This document shows positions 37,535-50,805 of a DNA stretch of 64,000 nt, one piece after another; the stretch's first letter is position 1, and every line of letters starts with the position of its first letter. Source of the DNA: Allodiplogaster sudhausi. Its lineage: Eukaryota; Nematoda; Chromadorea; Rhabditida; Diplogasteridae. Made by a program: the position numbers and the translations under genes. The DNA lies in the NCBI GenBank assembly GCA_945643635.1, contig CALZFC010000018.1:4566001-4630000 (forward strand), written 5' to 3'. The notes beneath the pieces are model-generated. The model was given only the letters and a program-made list of their open reading frames with translations, had not been told where the DNA came from and searched no databases.

Positions 37535-38265
37535 TCACCGCAAGTACACGGGAGATAAGGCAATTTCCGGATTATGGAGCAGCTTTCGTATAATATCAAT
37601 GCTATTCTTCTTGTAAGAAGAGATACTCGAGAGGCTGTGCTTGAGTCTTGTCGGAATCCTCAAGGATCCTTCCTCGCTAAGCTGAAACGAAATCATAATT
37701 TTTCATGTATGAATATTTCCATCTGTTCGGTGATGATTACTAAATTGATCAAATCAACAAAAAGAGGATATGACATTGAGGACTTTGATCGAGCATAATA
37801 TATATAAAAAAAAATTTGCTTACGAGTGCTGCACGAGAGTACGTTGCTCGTGTAGTAGGCGGAGCCAGAGGCATCTGCCCACACTTTTCCATCGCGATAG
37901 CAAGTCAGCGGGAGCGGGACTTCCTTATACGTCGTGCCGCTGTAGGGGATCGACTGAAGATAGTAGTAGTTATTATTGTTTGTCTCTCTTTAAGCACATT
38001 GACGCGACAAGCGACTCAACAGTCTGTTAATTGTGCAACAATTGTTATGAGTTCAACAAAGGTAGACCAAAGGGAAAGAGAGAAAGATCTTTAATTTTTA
38101 GTGCATTGATTTTTTTCATTTTCTTATCACGCACCTCCAACACGTATCCAGTCGGGCAGACCATTGTGAGGCAGCCGTTGGAGTCCGTATTCGTACTCAA
38201 GTCACCGCATGGCGCGCGGCGGCAAGTTCTTGGTTGCGTGAATGTGCACTTGGAGCATGCTGCAA

Positions 38266-38320
38266 GGTAGATCAAAGAGGGTAGATCAAAGAGGGTAGAT
38301 CAAAAAGGTAGATCAAAGTG
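38266..38320. repeat. Short tandem repeat GTAGATCAAAGAGG
   Basis: About four copies of a 14-15-bp unit lie in an intron of gene X. A single related unit (GGTAGATCAGAGGAG) lies at the matching place in gene Y (51377). Confidence 0.8.
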
Positions 38321-41300
38321 ACTAAAATAAGACACTAAAATGATGCTAATCACTGCTACTGCTAACAATAATACATGCAGAGATATTCATTTCAAATAGT
38401 AGATCAAAATTCTAGAGAGGCTGCTAACTCGGCGGGGGTGCGGTGTCGTAACAGGTGTGTTGGATCCTGGGAGAAACAACTTCTTCTTTTCTCATTTTCA
38501 CTTATTATTTACCGTGTGTGTGTTTGTGTGTCCTATTTCTGTCAGTATTTTTCTAAATGTATTTATTTATTTTGAAAATTAGTAAACCTACAAAAAAACT
38601 TTAAGATAAAACGCTTGAGTTCCCCAAACTAACCGCCAGGAGTGCTGCACGTGAGATAAAGAAGGTCGTACGCCTTGCCATCTGCTGCCGTCCGTCTTCT
38701 GCCATCAGCATCGCAAGTGGCGGGAAGCGTAATCGCCTCGTATGTTCTGTCGATTGCCGTCGTCAGATAGTAGCGCTGAGAAGAGCATTATTATATATTG
38801 CATACCTACATATGAATGCATGTAATATTTTCATTTCAACAAAGAATAAAAATTAAACTTATGTATAAATAGTGTCCTGTATATCTGTAAATTAATGTAA
38901 GTTAATGTAAGGACACCTCTGCAAGGAAGCCCTCAGGGCAAGAAAACTTTCTGCAACCGTCGGCCGTCTTTTCTTCGATCGCCACGCCACACGGATATAA
39001 ACGGCACGACTTGCTGGCAACAGAGCCGCTGCACGACGCGCATTCTGGACAAGATGGAGACTTTGGCATGGTAAATTAAACGGTAAACAAGAATTGTTAT
39101 GCCAACAAATTCTTTCTTCCCTTACGCGGCTTCTCCGTAGACGTCGACGGTGTAGTTGTTGCGGGTGCGTTAGGATCGGTAAATAGAGAAGATTAGAAAA
39201 AAAATTTTCACAACAATATCTCGAATAAAACATAAGATTTTAAAGGATATGATCGTGTTTTCCTTCTTTTGTAGACAGTGTTTTCATCTCAATAAAATTA
39301 CTACAGTATTAATATTATTTGTAAATATGGCATACCTGCCGTTGTCGTCGTCGGTGTTGCAGCAGTCGTAGATTCAGTTGTCGGAGCTGCAATACATTTT
39401 TAAAGCTCTAATTAATTGCATTCATTTAGTAATGTGATGTTTACGTAAAGATCAATTTCATCACTGAGTTGCTCTGGCCCGTATTTTATTGATATTGCAT
39501 AGGGGGAAAAGAGCACGAAAGGCTGTGAGATTCATGCAGAAACTGACGAATGTTGACGCACGCGACTGGGTCTTCCAAGGAAACGGGCCGAAGGTTTCCT
39601 TGTTTCCATTGTAGAGTATGAATGTGCTCGAAGACTGGATTTCAATATGCGTGCCCGTTCCCTTCGCCTGAATGGACATTCTTTAGGTGTTCAAAAGCAT
39701 TTGCGTCCGTTTTTTCCGATTTATGCCAAAATAATTGGTCTTGGAATATCTAAATGTGACAAGTAAAAATGGAAAACAAACAATTATAATTTAATGAGAA
39801 ACAAAAGAGTCGAACTCCTTCGACTGCAATTCGCTGGTCGCCATTCGAGCACTCGAGACCCTTGCAGCCGGCCCAAGTCACGAAGGTGGAATTGACGATG
39901 GAAGAACAGGAGGCGCCGAGGCAAGTGGAGAGAAGAGGCGGAGACTGAGGAGCATCGCAGCCAGGCCAAAGAGCAGCTGAAGTGACAATGACTAGACACA
40001 GTTCCGCTCAGCGTCGAGGGGTCAATGCTATGACGGCTTAGCGGCCACGACCAAATGGGCCAAACGAAATAGCTCGCTGTAGAAAACGTTTTCAGATATC
40101 AATCACTTATCAATGTGATTTCCCGAAAATTTTCGCCACCAATTCCGTTAAAAAAATCTTGATAATCGTTGAAATTTGAGAAATTTTGTGTTCATGGAGT
40201 ACTTCAAATTTAGTCCCTTATCATACAGTCTTTGGTAGATTTCTACATATCGACTGCTCTACTCACGTTTAGCCACAGTCTTGGCGCATAGCATTTTGAA
40301 GCTGTCGTGTCTGTACTCTCGCGGAGTAGGATCGTCCGTGGTGCGCCAATAGCCATTGTCCATGCACTTTATGGCTCCGGCCCAGCCGTACAGGGCAGAG
40401 TTTCCGATAGTGTCCTGGAAAGATGTCAAAGTTGTGGTAGTCGTGCGGATTGCAAGAACATAATGAATAAAAGTATGTAGATCTCTTTGATCCTGACCAA
40501 CTCGCTCTATTCTTATATGAAAAAGAAACCATTCGAGCGATGTAGAGCGAGGATGTCGAAGGGCAGCCGATTCTGCCGGTGGATTCGTCGAAAGGAGTCG
40601 GAATGTCGGAAGAACATTGATCTGTCGGCAAGTCACACGGAGAGTGGTTCGCAGGCATCGGGCATCCTTTACGTTTGAAGCGAGCGTTCATTTAGTGATT
40701 TTGGCGGGTATTTTCGACTTTGAACTGACGCCATTTGCCGCACATGAGGCGTGCCTCCACCGAAGTCGACCAGGAGCCTCGCGAGTCCTTCCACTGGTTC
40801 CTTGATGCGTCGCAAGTCAACGCCGTGCCAACCAACCAGTCGGTCATCACACTCGCTGCTCCGTTCGGATAGCCCTACGGAACATACCGTAAACGTCCCG
40901 TACCATATTCTTATTATTCTAAGCAACTCCCCTAATCGAAGCTCCGTCCTTTGAGAAGCAACGGTCCTAATAAAGCTCCTGCATTTCTGTTCGCTAAAAT
41001 ATGCTTACAAAGTGGTACAAACGTTGGCTGCTGCTTAGTCGTAATGTATTCCAGATTTTACAACTGAGATCTCTTCGGTAACTTCAGCACATTTTATGTA
41101 ACCAACGTTGCTGGACAAACGAACCCGTTGCCCCAATACTACCAAATCTTCTTTACGCGGTAAATTTTGTTTAATTTTGTTCGTATAGTTTAAGTGGTGC
41201 CCAAAAGTTCGTTGGCATTCTGTGATTGCATCGAAACTGACAATGATAAACGGCTCGTCCGACGAGCACCAGGCATGAGTTGCATTGTATCACATGACGC

Positions 41301-44300
41301 TGGACTTGAGTTTGTAATTTGTCGGAAGTTGTTCGGTGATTTCCGATGGAGTTGGGCATGCGGAAGAAGCGGCTGAACATTATCTCCATAGTCAATACAA
41401 TCAATAATTTCATTTCATAATTACAAAAACTCATATTTAATAGATCCTCGTGTATTCCGTCAGATAAGCGAATAAGCAGTTAAAAAGTTTAGCATGTTTG
41501 AAATCTGACTTTTTGATTCTAAAGAGTATGAAATGAAACGCAGCCTACATTATGGTTTATATGTAAGTGGAATGGAAATGTTTTGCATACCGCCATAAAA
41601 CTAACGCATTTTGACGCAAGCGGCTGGAGTCTTCCAAGGAAAGAAGCCGAAATTCTGCCCGCTTCCATTGTAGAGTATGAAGTTGCTCGAAGATTCGATT
41701 CCAATGTGCGTGCCAGTTCCCTTTGCCTGAACGGCCATTTTAATAGGTATGAACATGTACCCGATTTATTCCCAAACTTCGGATGTTTCGAAAATTTTCG
41801 CTGTGACATATAAATGCATGTTATCATTTCGTTGAATAGCGCAAGACATCTTTATAAAAAAAATGTGTAAGATTCGAACGCCTTCGACTGCAATTCGCTG
41901 GTCGCCATTCGGGCACTCGAGACCGTTGCAGCCGGCCCAAGTCACGAAGGTGGAATTGACGATGGAAGAGCAGGAGGTGCCAGGGCAAGTGGAGAGAAGA
42001 GGCGGAGACTGAGGAGAGTCGCAGCCAGGCCAACGGGCAGCTAAATCGACAGTATTAAAATAGTATCTCGTATGTCCACATAGCACTTTGAATGCTGGAC
42101 ATGTGTATGTGTGTGGATTTTTAAAAATTAGTTATTACAATGTTACTAATTCTCGACTGCTCTACTCACGCTTAACCGCAGGTTTGGCACATAATATCTT
42201 GAAGGTGTCGTGTCTGTACTCTCGCGGAGTCGGATCGTCAGTCGTGCGCCAGACGCCATTCTCCATGCATTTTATGGCTCCGGACAGGGCAGAGTTTCCG
42301 ATCGTGTCCTGATGAGATGTCAAACTTGCGGTTGTCTTGCAGAACATAATGAATAAAAGTATGTAGATCTCTACGATCTTGACCTCCTTGCTTTATTCTT
42401 ATATGAAAAGGAAACTATTCGAGCGATGTAGAGCGAAGAGGTCGAAGGCAACCGATTCTGCCGGTGGATTCGTCGAAAGGAGTCGGAATGTCAGAAGAGC
42501 ATTGCTCTGAAGGCAAGTCACACGGAGAGTGGTTCGCAGGCATTGGGCATCCTGAACGAAACTTATGCTTTAATTCGATTGTGTTTTTGGTGCTGACGGA
42601 AATTTCGAATTTGAACTGACGCCACTGGCCGCACATGAGACGTGCCTCGGTCGCCGTCGACCAGGAGCCTCGCGAGTCCTTCCACTGCTTCGTGGCCGCG
42701 TCGCAAGTCAACGCCCTGCCAATCATCCAATCGACCATCACACTCGGGGAGCCGTTCAGATATCCCTGCTGAAGATACTTTACTTTCCCTAATAGAAAAG
42801 CCCTTCCATATAGAAGCGACTCTACTAATAGAAGCGAATGCGATTCTGTTCGGTAAAACATGACGATGATTGCTTGACCTAATGTATTCCTCATTTTGCG
42901 GCGTAAATTATCAATCTCTTCGGTGAATATGTAGCGCATACACTTTAGCACGATTTACATGGCGTTAATGAACAAAACGCAGTTTCTCGAATCTTTGAAA
43001 TTTCCACAAAATTTCAGTCGCTTCACTAAGTAGTGCTGAATGTTCTTGAGCAGGCTATGATAATTATAAGTTAGCATGTCGAAACGGACAATGATAAATT
43101 GGTCGTCCGGTGAGCAAAAGGCGTGCGTTGCGTTGTATGGCATGGCGTATGTCTTGAGTTTGTACTGCGTTGTTGTTTTCGGGAGCTCCTCTTCGACTTC
43201 CGATGGAATTGGGCAAGCGGGAGCTTTAAAAGAATATTACTTATACTCTCTTGTTCAACAAATTGAGAGCCGCTCATTGCATATCTCTCGTTGCATGATA
43301 GCTTAACTTTTGTCCCGTCATATGTGTATAGTGTTACAAGGCAAGCCAGATAAATACATAAGGAAAATGTCATTCCAGATTGATACCTTTAGATGGGACG
43401 GTCGTCGTCGTTGTGGATTCTAGAAAAATTAGAAATATGGAAAATGTTCTAGAATACTCTGTAAAGGTCTCGTTTAGAATTCATTTCAATTGATCATTTC
43501 TATTGTGCATATTCTTTCGAGCGATAAAGAAATTCAATTAAATGAAAGCTTACGTGTCGTACTCGTCGTCATCGGCTTGGTTGTCGTAGTTGTTGGTGGA
43601 TCTGGTCAATTAATAAGAGGATTTAATTATTAATTTTAATTTAATTAATAAACTATCTTTTTCCCCCGTACTGCGCAAGTAGCAGACGAGCGACGCTTTC
43701 GTGTACCAGTTGTCCATCGAGTCCTTCCACTGATTGTTGACGGTGGTGCACTTCAAGGACGAGGAGACCGAGCCGTCGCTCGTGTCCTTGTTGATTACCT
43801 GGCAAGCAGAGTGATGAGGCTTTAGGAACTTGTTCGAGACAAGCAATGCCTTCTTTTCCAGCCTCTTCGCATCGGAACCCGAACAGGGTTTGTCTTTTTT
43901 TATTCCTATACATTTTTCATGCTCTGAATGGACATAACGAGATTATGCCCGTTTGGCACTCCTTCTCTGTAATTTCAGACCACATACATATGTATGTATG
44001 TGACACGGTGGAAGCAATATTATTAGTATTGTTATATATATGTACATAGGTAGTAATTGTTTTTTCTTCACATGAAAATATTACAAATACGAGCTACACC
44101 AGAGCGACAGTTAGAAAAAATGAGAGAAAAAGGCCCAAATGTATCTAACCGATGTGCTGTATCCATCGGGGCAGCTGAGAATCGTGCATTTGTCAAGAGA
44201 TGTCGTCGTGACCGCATCCAACACACTTTGCTCCCGGGACACACAGAATGTTCGGCGCCATCTCGTAGGTGCAACCGTCGCAGCCTCGAAGCATGGGTGA

Positions 44301-44394
44301 TGATTGATGACACATTAATTCATTAGTTAATTAACTTATTTATTTATTTATATATCTACATTGACAAAGATGACATCACTCTGCTACGTTGTTT

Positions 44395-44510
44395 AACTAT
44401 TTAACTATATTAATTCTATATTAACTCTATATTAACCCTATATTAACTCTATATTAATTCTATATTAACTCTATATTAACTCTATATTGACGCTATTTTG
44501 ACGCTATTTT
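44395..44510. repeat. Tandem repeat of TATATTAACTC-type 12-bp units
   Basis: About eight units of (C)TATATTAACTCT in an intron of gene X, ending in three copies of a GACGCTATTTT variant. Confidence 0.85.
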
Positions 44511-45241
44511 GACGCTCGCAAAAGAAAGAAAAAGAAGCGCACCTACGGTAAAATTGCTCCTTTTTATTCTTGAAAGGCCAAATAATTGTCAGAAGCAACG
44601 GTTTGTTCATAATAAAGAAATGGTCGCAACCGATAACTGACGAGGCAGAATCATGCAGCTGAAGGCTTTCGGTGTGATGGTTTTGTTATTTGCCGTGTAG
44701 ACGCCTGAAGAGGAGCAAGTCACCTTGTCGGCAGTGAGCCATGAGAGGCCGGACTTGTACTGAAGAATGAAGCTTTGGCTTACTTACTAGACATATCTTC
44801 GCATTGTATTATTAATATTATGGCTTTGATTTGAGATACATACAAGAAGAAAGAAGTTTGAGTTAAATCGTTCGTAATGTAAAATATGACATACTTCAGA
44901 TATATGGGATCTTCCTTGAAGTAGCTGTTCGTTCTAATCTTTTCCTTAATGTTGTTGTCGCCTCTCTCTCTCTCAATGTTACACGCTCTATTATCTCTTT
45001 GGAGGCAAAAATACGGCCCGAGTGGCAAAATCCTTGGCCATTTCCCCTTACCAGTAAAGCATTCCACTGACAACAACTTGCGCGAATGGCTGCGTGCAGG
45101 TGACAACACAGATGCCGCTCTTGATGTCACTCGCCTCGCGCAGCTTGCTCGGATCGCAGGTCTTCCCCGTTTGGCAGTTCGCGCTGCCCGTCGCGCCTGC
45201 GGCTGCTGGCACAGATGCGCAGCCGCAATGAGGTGGTCCTC

Positions 45242-45490
45242 AAAATTACCATTTCAGATGTCGAGGAACTCCGGTGAATCATTTCTAAATTACCACTCTG
45301 AAAGATAACATTTCAGGCAGTGGTCAAGGAACTTTTGTTAATAATTAGTAAATGTTACCATTCTGAAACATATCCATTTCAGACATAGTATGTCGAGCAA
45401 GTTAGGTTAAAAGCTACTAAATAACCACGAAAGATACTATTTTAGACAGTTATCGAGGAACATTGGTTAATTGTTACTAAATTAGCGGTC
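45242..45490. repeat. Degenerate ~75-bp tandem repeat in intron 1 of gene X
   Basis: Three to four diverged units with the skeleton TACCATTTCAGAC, TCGAGGAAC, GGTTAATTGTTACTAAATTA. Each carries a TTTCAG-like acceptor motif on the plus strand. Confidence 0.65.
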
Positions 45491-45646
45491 GTCACGTTTG
45501 GGACTAAAAGCACGAAAAGACATTTTTTCAAGGAGAACATGCCGGCAAACATTTCTATCATTTAACTTCTCAAGACACTCACCAAAGAAGGCATTTATGA
45601 CAGGAAGAAGCAGCAGAAATATGACCGCCGACAATGGGCGAGACAT

Positions 45647-46142
45647 TTAGTTCTGTAAAATAGAACTTGATACTGTTTTAAAGTATAGATATATCTCCAA
45701 TACTATGCAGATCTTTTTTGTAAAACACACAATTAAGCATTGTTTATCGAAGGGAACAAACTGAGAACTATCCAATCTAAGGCACGCGAAACCCATTGAG
45801 TCTATAATGAGAATGCGATCTTCTCCAAATGACGAAACGTTCAACTCTCGTGATTCGAAGGAGTGCAAAATCTTTTAATGTGGATGTTTGTGTGTGACGA
45901 TGGTAGAAAACTAACTCGTTTCTTACTTTGGCACAATCGATGGCTTCTTGGTAAGTTTTGACACTTCTTTAGTTTCTCTCCCACTCTCTGCCTATCTATC
46001 TCTTCCTCTCACTCGCTCTCTTTTTCCTTTATATTTCTTTCCTCAATTATCCTTTCTTATACCTATTTTCCATTATCGGCCCTCTCGGTCACACTGCAGA
46101 AGTGCTTTGACGAATTGCTAGATAGCCAGAGAAAGAGATCAC

Positions 46143-46190
<48 letters not shown>

Positions 46191-47362
46191 ATGCCATGCT
46201 CTCGCTCTCCCAGTTCGTATTGCTTCCCGCACTTTGAAAAGTGAACAAAGTGATATCACTACAACTACAAAGTGATATCACTACAACCTGGTCCTGTGCT
46301 TCTGGGCTTTACTCTATTTACTCTGAAAGTTGCTTTTCTTATCAGTGGTGAGATGAAACTTAAAGGAACTATCCATGGAGATTGAAAGCCGCTTGTGCAG
46401 AACTAACGTTTGAATTCGCGCAAGATATTGTAAAAAGTTTTGGCGGTATGCTAGCACAGTATCCATCACTACAAACTAGACTTTGTGAGCCTTTTTCTCT
46501 CTGCCTCTCTTCTCTTCCCTCGAATCTCAAGCGTGGCTTGCCGCTTCGCACCTAGTTTTCACCTTCTTTCTGGTAGAATGAGGGAGTGCATGCGGACAAA
46601 ATAGGCAAGGGGTGATGACGTCACTCCCTAAATTCTACAGTAAGGCGTGATGAAAATATGGTTTTTCTCCTTAGGGCCCCTTCAGGACGCATTCTCACTT
46701 TTCCTAACGATGTTTCTAGTTGGACCGGATTGTATTAACAAAAAATTCAGTAACATTGTAATCTCCATGGACAGCTCCTTTAAGTCCGCCGGACAATCAG
46801 TCCTACTGCGAACATCGAAAACACTGGTGAAGAGAAGGAGAATATGTTGGGGGCGCATGGAATTGTGAAATTGCTCACGTTTAAAAAAAAGCTAGGGCAT
46901 GTATGCTCTTCTGGGAGTGGAGATACACCGCTTGCCAAGACCAGCACTCTCTTTCTCTCTCTCGCTCTCTTTCTCTCTCTCTCCTTCTTGGCTGTCCCCC
47001 TACTTCTTATCTAATGCCTTTCTTAGCCCTTTCTTCATCCCCCTTTTTAAAATCAACTTCGTGCTCTTGTCTCGTATATCCAGTTTTGTTGTAATTTTGA
47101 AGTGAATGTTAGATCCATCATTATAGAATATTCCTCCTCATCGAAGCAGAACTTGTAAGTGGAAGCAGAACATCAACTCGCTGCGAGTGTGCAGAGAAGA
47201 AAGAATTCATAAATTAGCTTTATATAAAGTGGGCAAGCGGGATACGGGGAGGAAGGGAAGGCGGGAAAGGGCTAACGGCCACCTAGGGCCTTGGCGAACT
47301 TTACCCTATGCCTTAAGACCGTAAGGACCCTAAGCCTAAGGACCTTAATCCTTAAGCCCTCC
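45647..47362. other. Intergenic between gene X and the MSP gene
   Basis: Holds the (CT)n microsatellite at 46145-46190 and pyrimidine-rich tracts at 46940-46985. The block ATCTCCATGGA occurs inverted near 46370-46380 and 46762-46772. No gene recognised. Confidence 0.5.
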
Positions 47363-48062
47363 CTACTCGTCGACGTAGGCAAGGCGCACGAGATGGCGGA
47401 ACTTGTCGAGGGAGACGGAGGAGAAAAGATCGCGAGAGAATTCGGAGACGAGCCCCTCCGGCACGAGAGTGCAGTCAATGGCCAGCTGTAACAGGGGAAA
47501 AAGCTTTTATGAAATTCATAAAACTACTAAATAAATCTGTCGTCACTTAAAATCACACGTGCCCTCAAATGCTTGCGCGTCAAGCAATAAGGCGCGAATT
47601 CAAATGCGATTTGTTTGACTCCATTAAAGAGTCGTGATTTTAATGACACTCTGAATTGCCCCCAAGATCTCGCCTTGTCTCCGTTCCAAGGCATCGGAGG
47701 GCGCTGTTCCTCCTCCACGACGGCCACTGTGATCTAAAGCGAGAGAAAAAATGGATTATTTTTTGATGATCATTCTAGTGGTATGAAAGTTTGCATGTGA
47801 TAAACAATAAAATGATTATAAAGATTAATTTTTTTTTTAATAGCGGGAATCTTCTCAAAAACTTTTCTCAAAAACCTCGCAGCTCTGCCCTGAGGCAAGG
47901 AATCCATTCATGGGAAAGGCGCGGATGCAGTCGAGGGCGTTGGTCTTGAGGCCGAAGAGAAGAGGGCAGCCAGAGACATTCTCGAGGAGGAGAGGGCGCG
48001 CGGAGCCAGACAGGGGCAGTTGCAGCTCGTACGCAGGCGACACCTTGAGATTGCCTGTCCTG

Positions 48063-48110
<48 letters not shown>

Positions 48111-49623
48111 CTAGTGAAAGAGAGAAAGATAGAGATAAAGAGAGAGAGTGGAAAGAAGACAGAGACATATCGAGAGATATGGAGAGAGGTAGGAAATAAA
48201 AATTACGTCAAAATTACGCCACCTAATCTGAACGCTGTGTCGGCTGATTGACGTCATTTTGTCTCCTCCCTCGTACTTTTCTTGCTCCTCCTCCTCCGAC
48301 TTCTTCACTTCCATTCCCAATTCAGCCATGTATGGCCACGGGTCAATCTGCAATTTTTTAAAATTACTAATTAAATAGCAGATTACTTTGCTTTGCCATT
48401 CTTTTGTGCTTTCCTGGATATTTTTTTTCGTTTTTAAACATTCTTACTGCGGTGCGATAAGTCGAACGGCGAGGAGAACTTTGGCATGCGAAGAGAGCGC
48501 ATTCAGGCGTGTTCGACTGAGAAAGAAAAGATCACGGATGGTCTTCCTCGGCTGAACATTACTCCGCCCACCTACAGTAGTCCGCTGACCTACAGTCCCC
48601 CTCCAGCATACAATACTCTACAGAGCTACAGTAATTCCATCCATCCACAGTACACCACACACTTAGTACTCCGTCCACTTACAGTAATCCGTCCACTTAC
48701 AGTACTCCGTCCACTTACAGTACTCCGTCCACTTACAGCACTCCGTCCACTTACAGTACTCCGTCCACTTACAGTACTCCGTCCACTTACAGTACTCCGT
48801 CCACTTACAGTACTCCGTCCACCTACAGTACTCCGTCCCATTCAACAACTCCCGGCAGCCGGCCACAAACCTCGGGGCAGGTGGACACGCTCTCGACGCT
48901 GCGGTTACTGGCAGAAGCGCACGCGCCACAGAGGACGAAGGTGCTCGTGTCCGAGAGAGAAGTACCGTTCGCCTGAAGAGAAAGGATACTATAGAATTAG
49001 AATTGTTCTTATTTTATTTATGTAAGAATATTTAATTATTAGTTAGTATTCATAAGACATGTGTATTTAGATCAACTTTTTATATTCTACACTAGCGCAT
49101 TCTTCAATACCGGATAATACGAAGATACGAGGAGGAAGACGGCCTGCAGTCGTAGTTGGACTGTGACTTTTTATATATACATATATTATTTTATTAAATA
49201 TATTTTTTATTAATTTTTTTTACATCGTTTTGATTTTAAAAAAAATCTTAATGTTTAAATTGATGGAATTTGGTTTTAATATGGGATCACTTCGGCACCT
49301 CCGCATTCTCGAAGGTGGCAATGGAAATGTAGCTGGCGACACTCAGCCAGAGAAGAGTTGCGGCATCCATGAAGCGGGCGTGCTCCTTTAAGCCTGGAAG
49401 GAGGAATACTTCTAAATTAATATTTTTTTCAAATAATTTTTGTGATATTCAGAAATATGTATGTATTCAACTTTAAAGCTAGAACGAGCCTTTACATTTA
49501 GTCTGCCCTTTATTAGAAATAAATGGCTTGAAATATTAATTACTAACCGAGAAGCGAGTCCTTGAAAGAAGAAGACGGAAGAGGCGGCGGCAGAGAAGGC
49601 CCGAGCCGACTGTTCTTCGGCAT
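47363..49623 (-). CDS. MSP-domain protein, 288 residues
   Basis: Nine exons in continuous frame: 49548-49623, 49299-49393, 49111-49143, 48871-48972, 48448-48516, 48223-48347, 47876-48059, 47674-47733 and 47363-47485. The start is ATG 49623 (MPKNSRLGPSLPPPLP). A hydrophobic stretch (AATLLWLSVASYISIATF) precedes a cysteine-containing segment (VLCGACASASNRS). The C-terminal ~120 residues are an MSP/VAP-type immunoglobulin fold: LKVSPAYELQLPLSG, LLLENVSGCPLLFGLKTNAL, NGFLASGQSCEITVAVVEE, GDKLAIDCTLVPEG. The intron inside GDK|LAI starts with GC and the frame supports it. MSP domains act in sperm motility, signalling, or as membrane-contact adaptors; which applies here is unknown. The three 5' exons are less certain: exon 2 would stop at 49287 if unspliced. 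Confidence 0.72.
48656..48840. repeat. 18-bp minisatellite CAGTACTCCGTCCACTTA
   Basis: About ten head-to-tail copies lie in the intron between 48516 and 48871 of the MSP gene. Because 18 is a multiple of three and the unit has no stop in several frames, it gives open frames (KWTEYC and VLRPLT repeats). Looser relatives (ACCTACAGTAGTCC) extend to about 48570. Confidence 0.92.
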
Positions 49624-50805
49624 TGCGATGTGGTGATATGATGAAAAGTTACCGCTTTCTCGTGAACTTATCGACAATTCTATGAAGATTCGGGAACAAC
49701 AACAAATTTTTATGCATATTGTAGCTTAAACACGTTTTCTTTTGCAATGTAATGCACTATGTTATGATGTGCAAAATGGATAAAAATTATGATGGCTACA
49801 TTAAAAGTACTTTAGCATAAAGAAGTTCACGACTATGCTTATTCCTTGTTTCTTTCCTGCTATTCACGCTTGGAGTCTCCGAAGAGCCCCAAATCACCGT
49901 TCTTCCATTTGTTAGTTTTGCACCATTTGAAGCCTATGTTAGTTTTTTCATTAGTCGAATTCTTCGTTTAACTTGATTGTGCTTCATATAGAGTTTCTTA
50001 TCATCGGAAATGAAAGAGTTCTTTTATTTACGAAACGATATCAAATTTGGAGAGATTATTCGACGTTTGGATTCCCCGAGTTTAGATCAATTCGGGTTGA
50101 ATTTATTTAGATTCTTACCTGGTAGTAGTGTTGGCCCTCCGTTCAGGAGTTGTTCGCTGAAGGGTCGCGAGACTCCGATACAATTCGTTAGCTGGTGATA
50201 GCTCCTGCATCAGAGGAGAGCCAGAGTGTGGTGGATGAACTTCTTCGGTCGAGAAGTAACAGTGCGGAGATCGAATTGGAGAGAGCTAATAAAAATAGTT
50301 TGTTTTTCACTTTCTTCGATAAGCACAAAGTTAATTGAGAATGAAACTTGAATAAAAAAAATGAAAACTCTCGTTTGAACTAGTAATATCCGGCATCAAG
50401 AAAAGGCGAAAACTGCCAGCCAATCGTAGATGTCCAAAGCGCAGAATTTCCGTCAACATCAGTAGCTTCTATATTGTGTGTTTCCACATATTTATAAAAT
50501 ATAGGCTGCTTCTTTCCCAGTCATCTACATCGATGATAATTTATTTAATGTTCATGTAGTAATTAATGTATATATTAAAATTAAGGAACAATGAGAATTG
50601 AGTTGTACGGCACCATTGAATTTACATAAGCGGTGGCAGAAGAAGGTAAAAGATTCTTGAAGAATGACAAAAGGCTATGATCGCACTAATCATGCAGGAG
50701 ATTAGGAAATGGTCTGATTATCGAAAAGCTTTCGGATCATATAAATGTTATTCTTGAGATAACAAGAGTGAGGCGTAAGGTGGTGAGTCCTCAATGATGG
50801 CTTCG
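49624..50805. other. Intergenic, no gene recognised
   Basis: Upstream of the MSP gene and downstream of gene Y. AT-rich, with no exon chain or strong repeat noticed. Confidence 0.5.

Larger units (their letters stand above)
37535..45646 (-). pseudogene. Gene X: large secreted multi-module cysteine-rich protein, with lesions
   Basis: The gene starts at ATG 45646 with MSRPLSAVIFLLLLP, the same signal peptide as gene Y at 56 kb. Order of modules: cysteine-rich 45052-45238 (CQTGKTCDPSKLREAS), 44640-44770, 44150-44300 and 43668-43850; Thr-rich linkers 43560-43610 and 43390-43420; a six-exon module at 43225-41600 and its second copy at 41370-39510; Thr-rich linkers 39345-39395 and 39125-39180; two C6/DUF281-like pairs (39055-38630, 38262-37820); tail to 37535. 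Each six-exon module reads ACPIPSEV..YNATHA.C, ALTCDA..QWKDSRGSWST, CPMPA..PCDLP.QCSSD, AIKCM.NG.WRTTDDPTPRE, SPPLLSTCPG.SCSSIVNST and VQAKGTGTHI.I.SSS.FIL. Lesions: +1 base in the signal peptide, a 1-nt shift near 44215, and a TGA at 41295. Extracellular by signal peptide; ligand unknown. Confidence 0.6.

Noticed and set aside
38266..38320. CRISPR-like direct repeats
   Set aside because: Short contiguous tandem units without unique spacers, inside an intron of a eukaryotic gene.
48663..48929. ORF with KWTEYC hexapeptide repeats (minus strand)
   Set aside because: It is the 18-bp minisatellite read in frame; the MSP-gene exon junctions on both sides place it in an intron.
49287..49623. Separate 60-residue single-membrane-span protein
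   Set aside because: A GT donor after GCGGAG (49299) joins this exon in frame to the MSP-domain gene downstream; the one-gene model uses all exons with agreeing phases, although the short version cannot be excluded.
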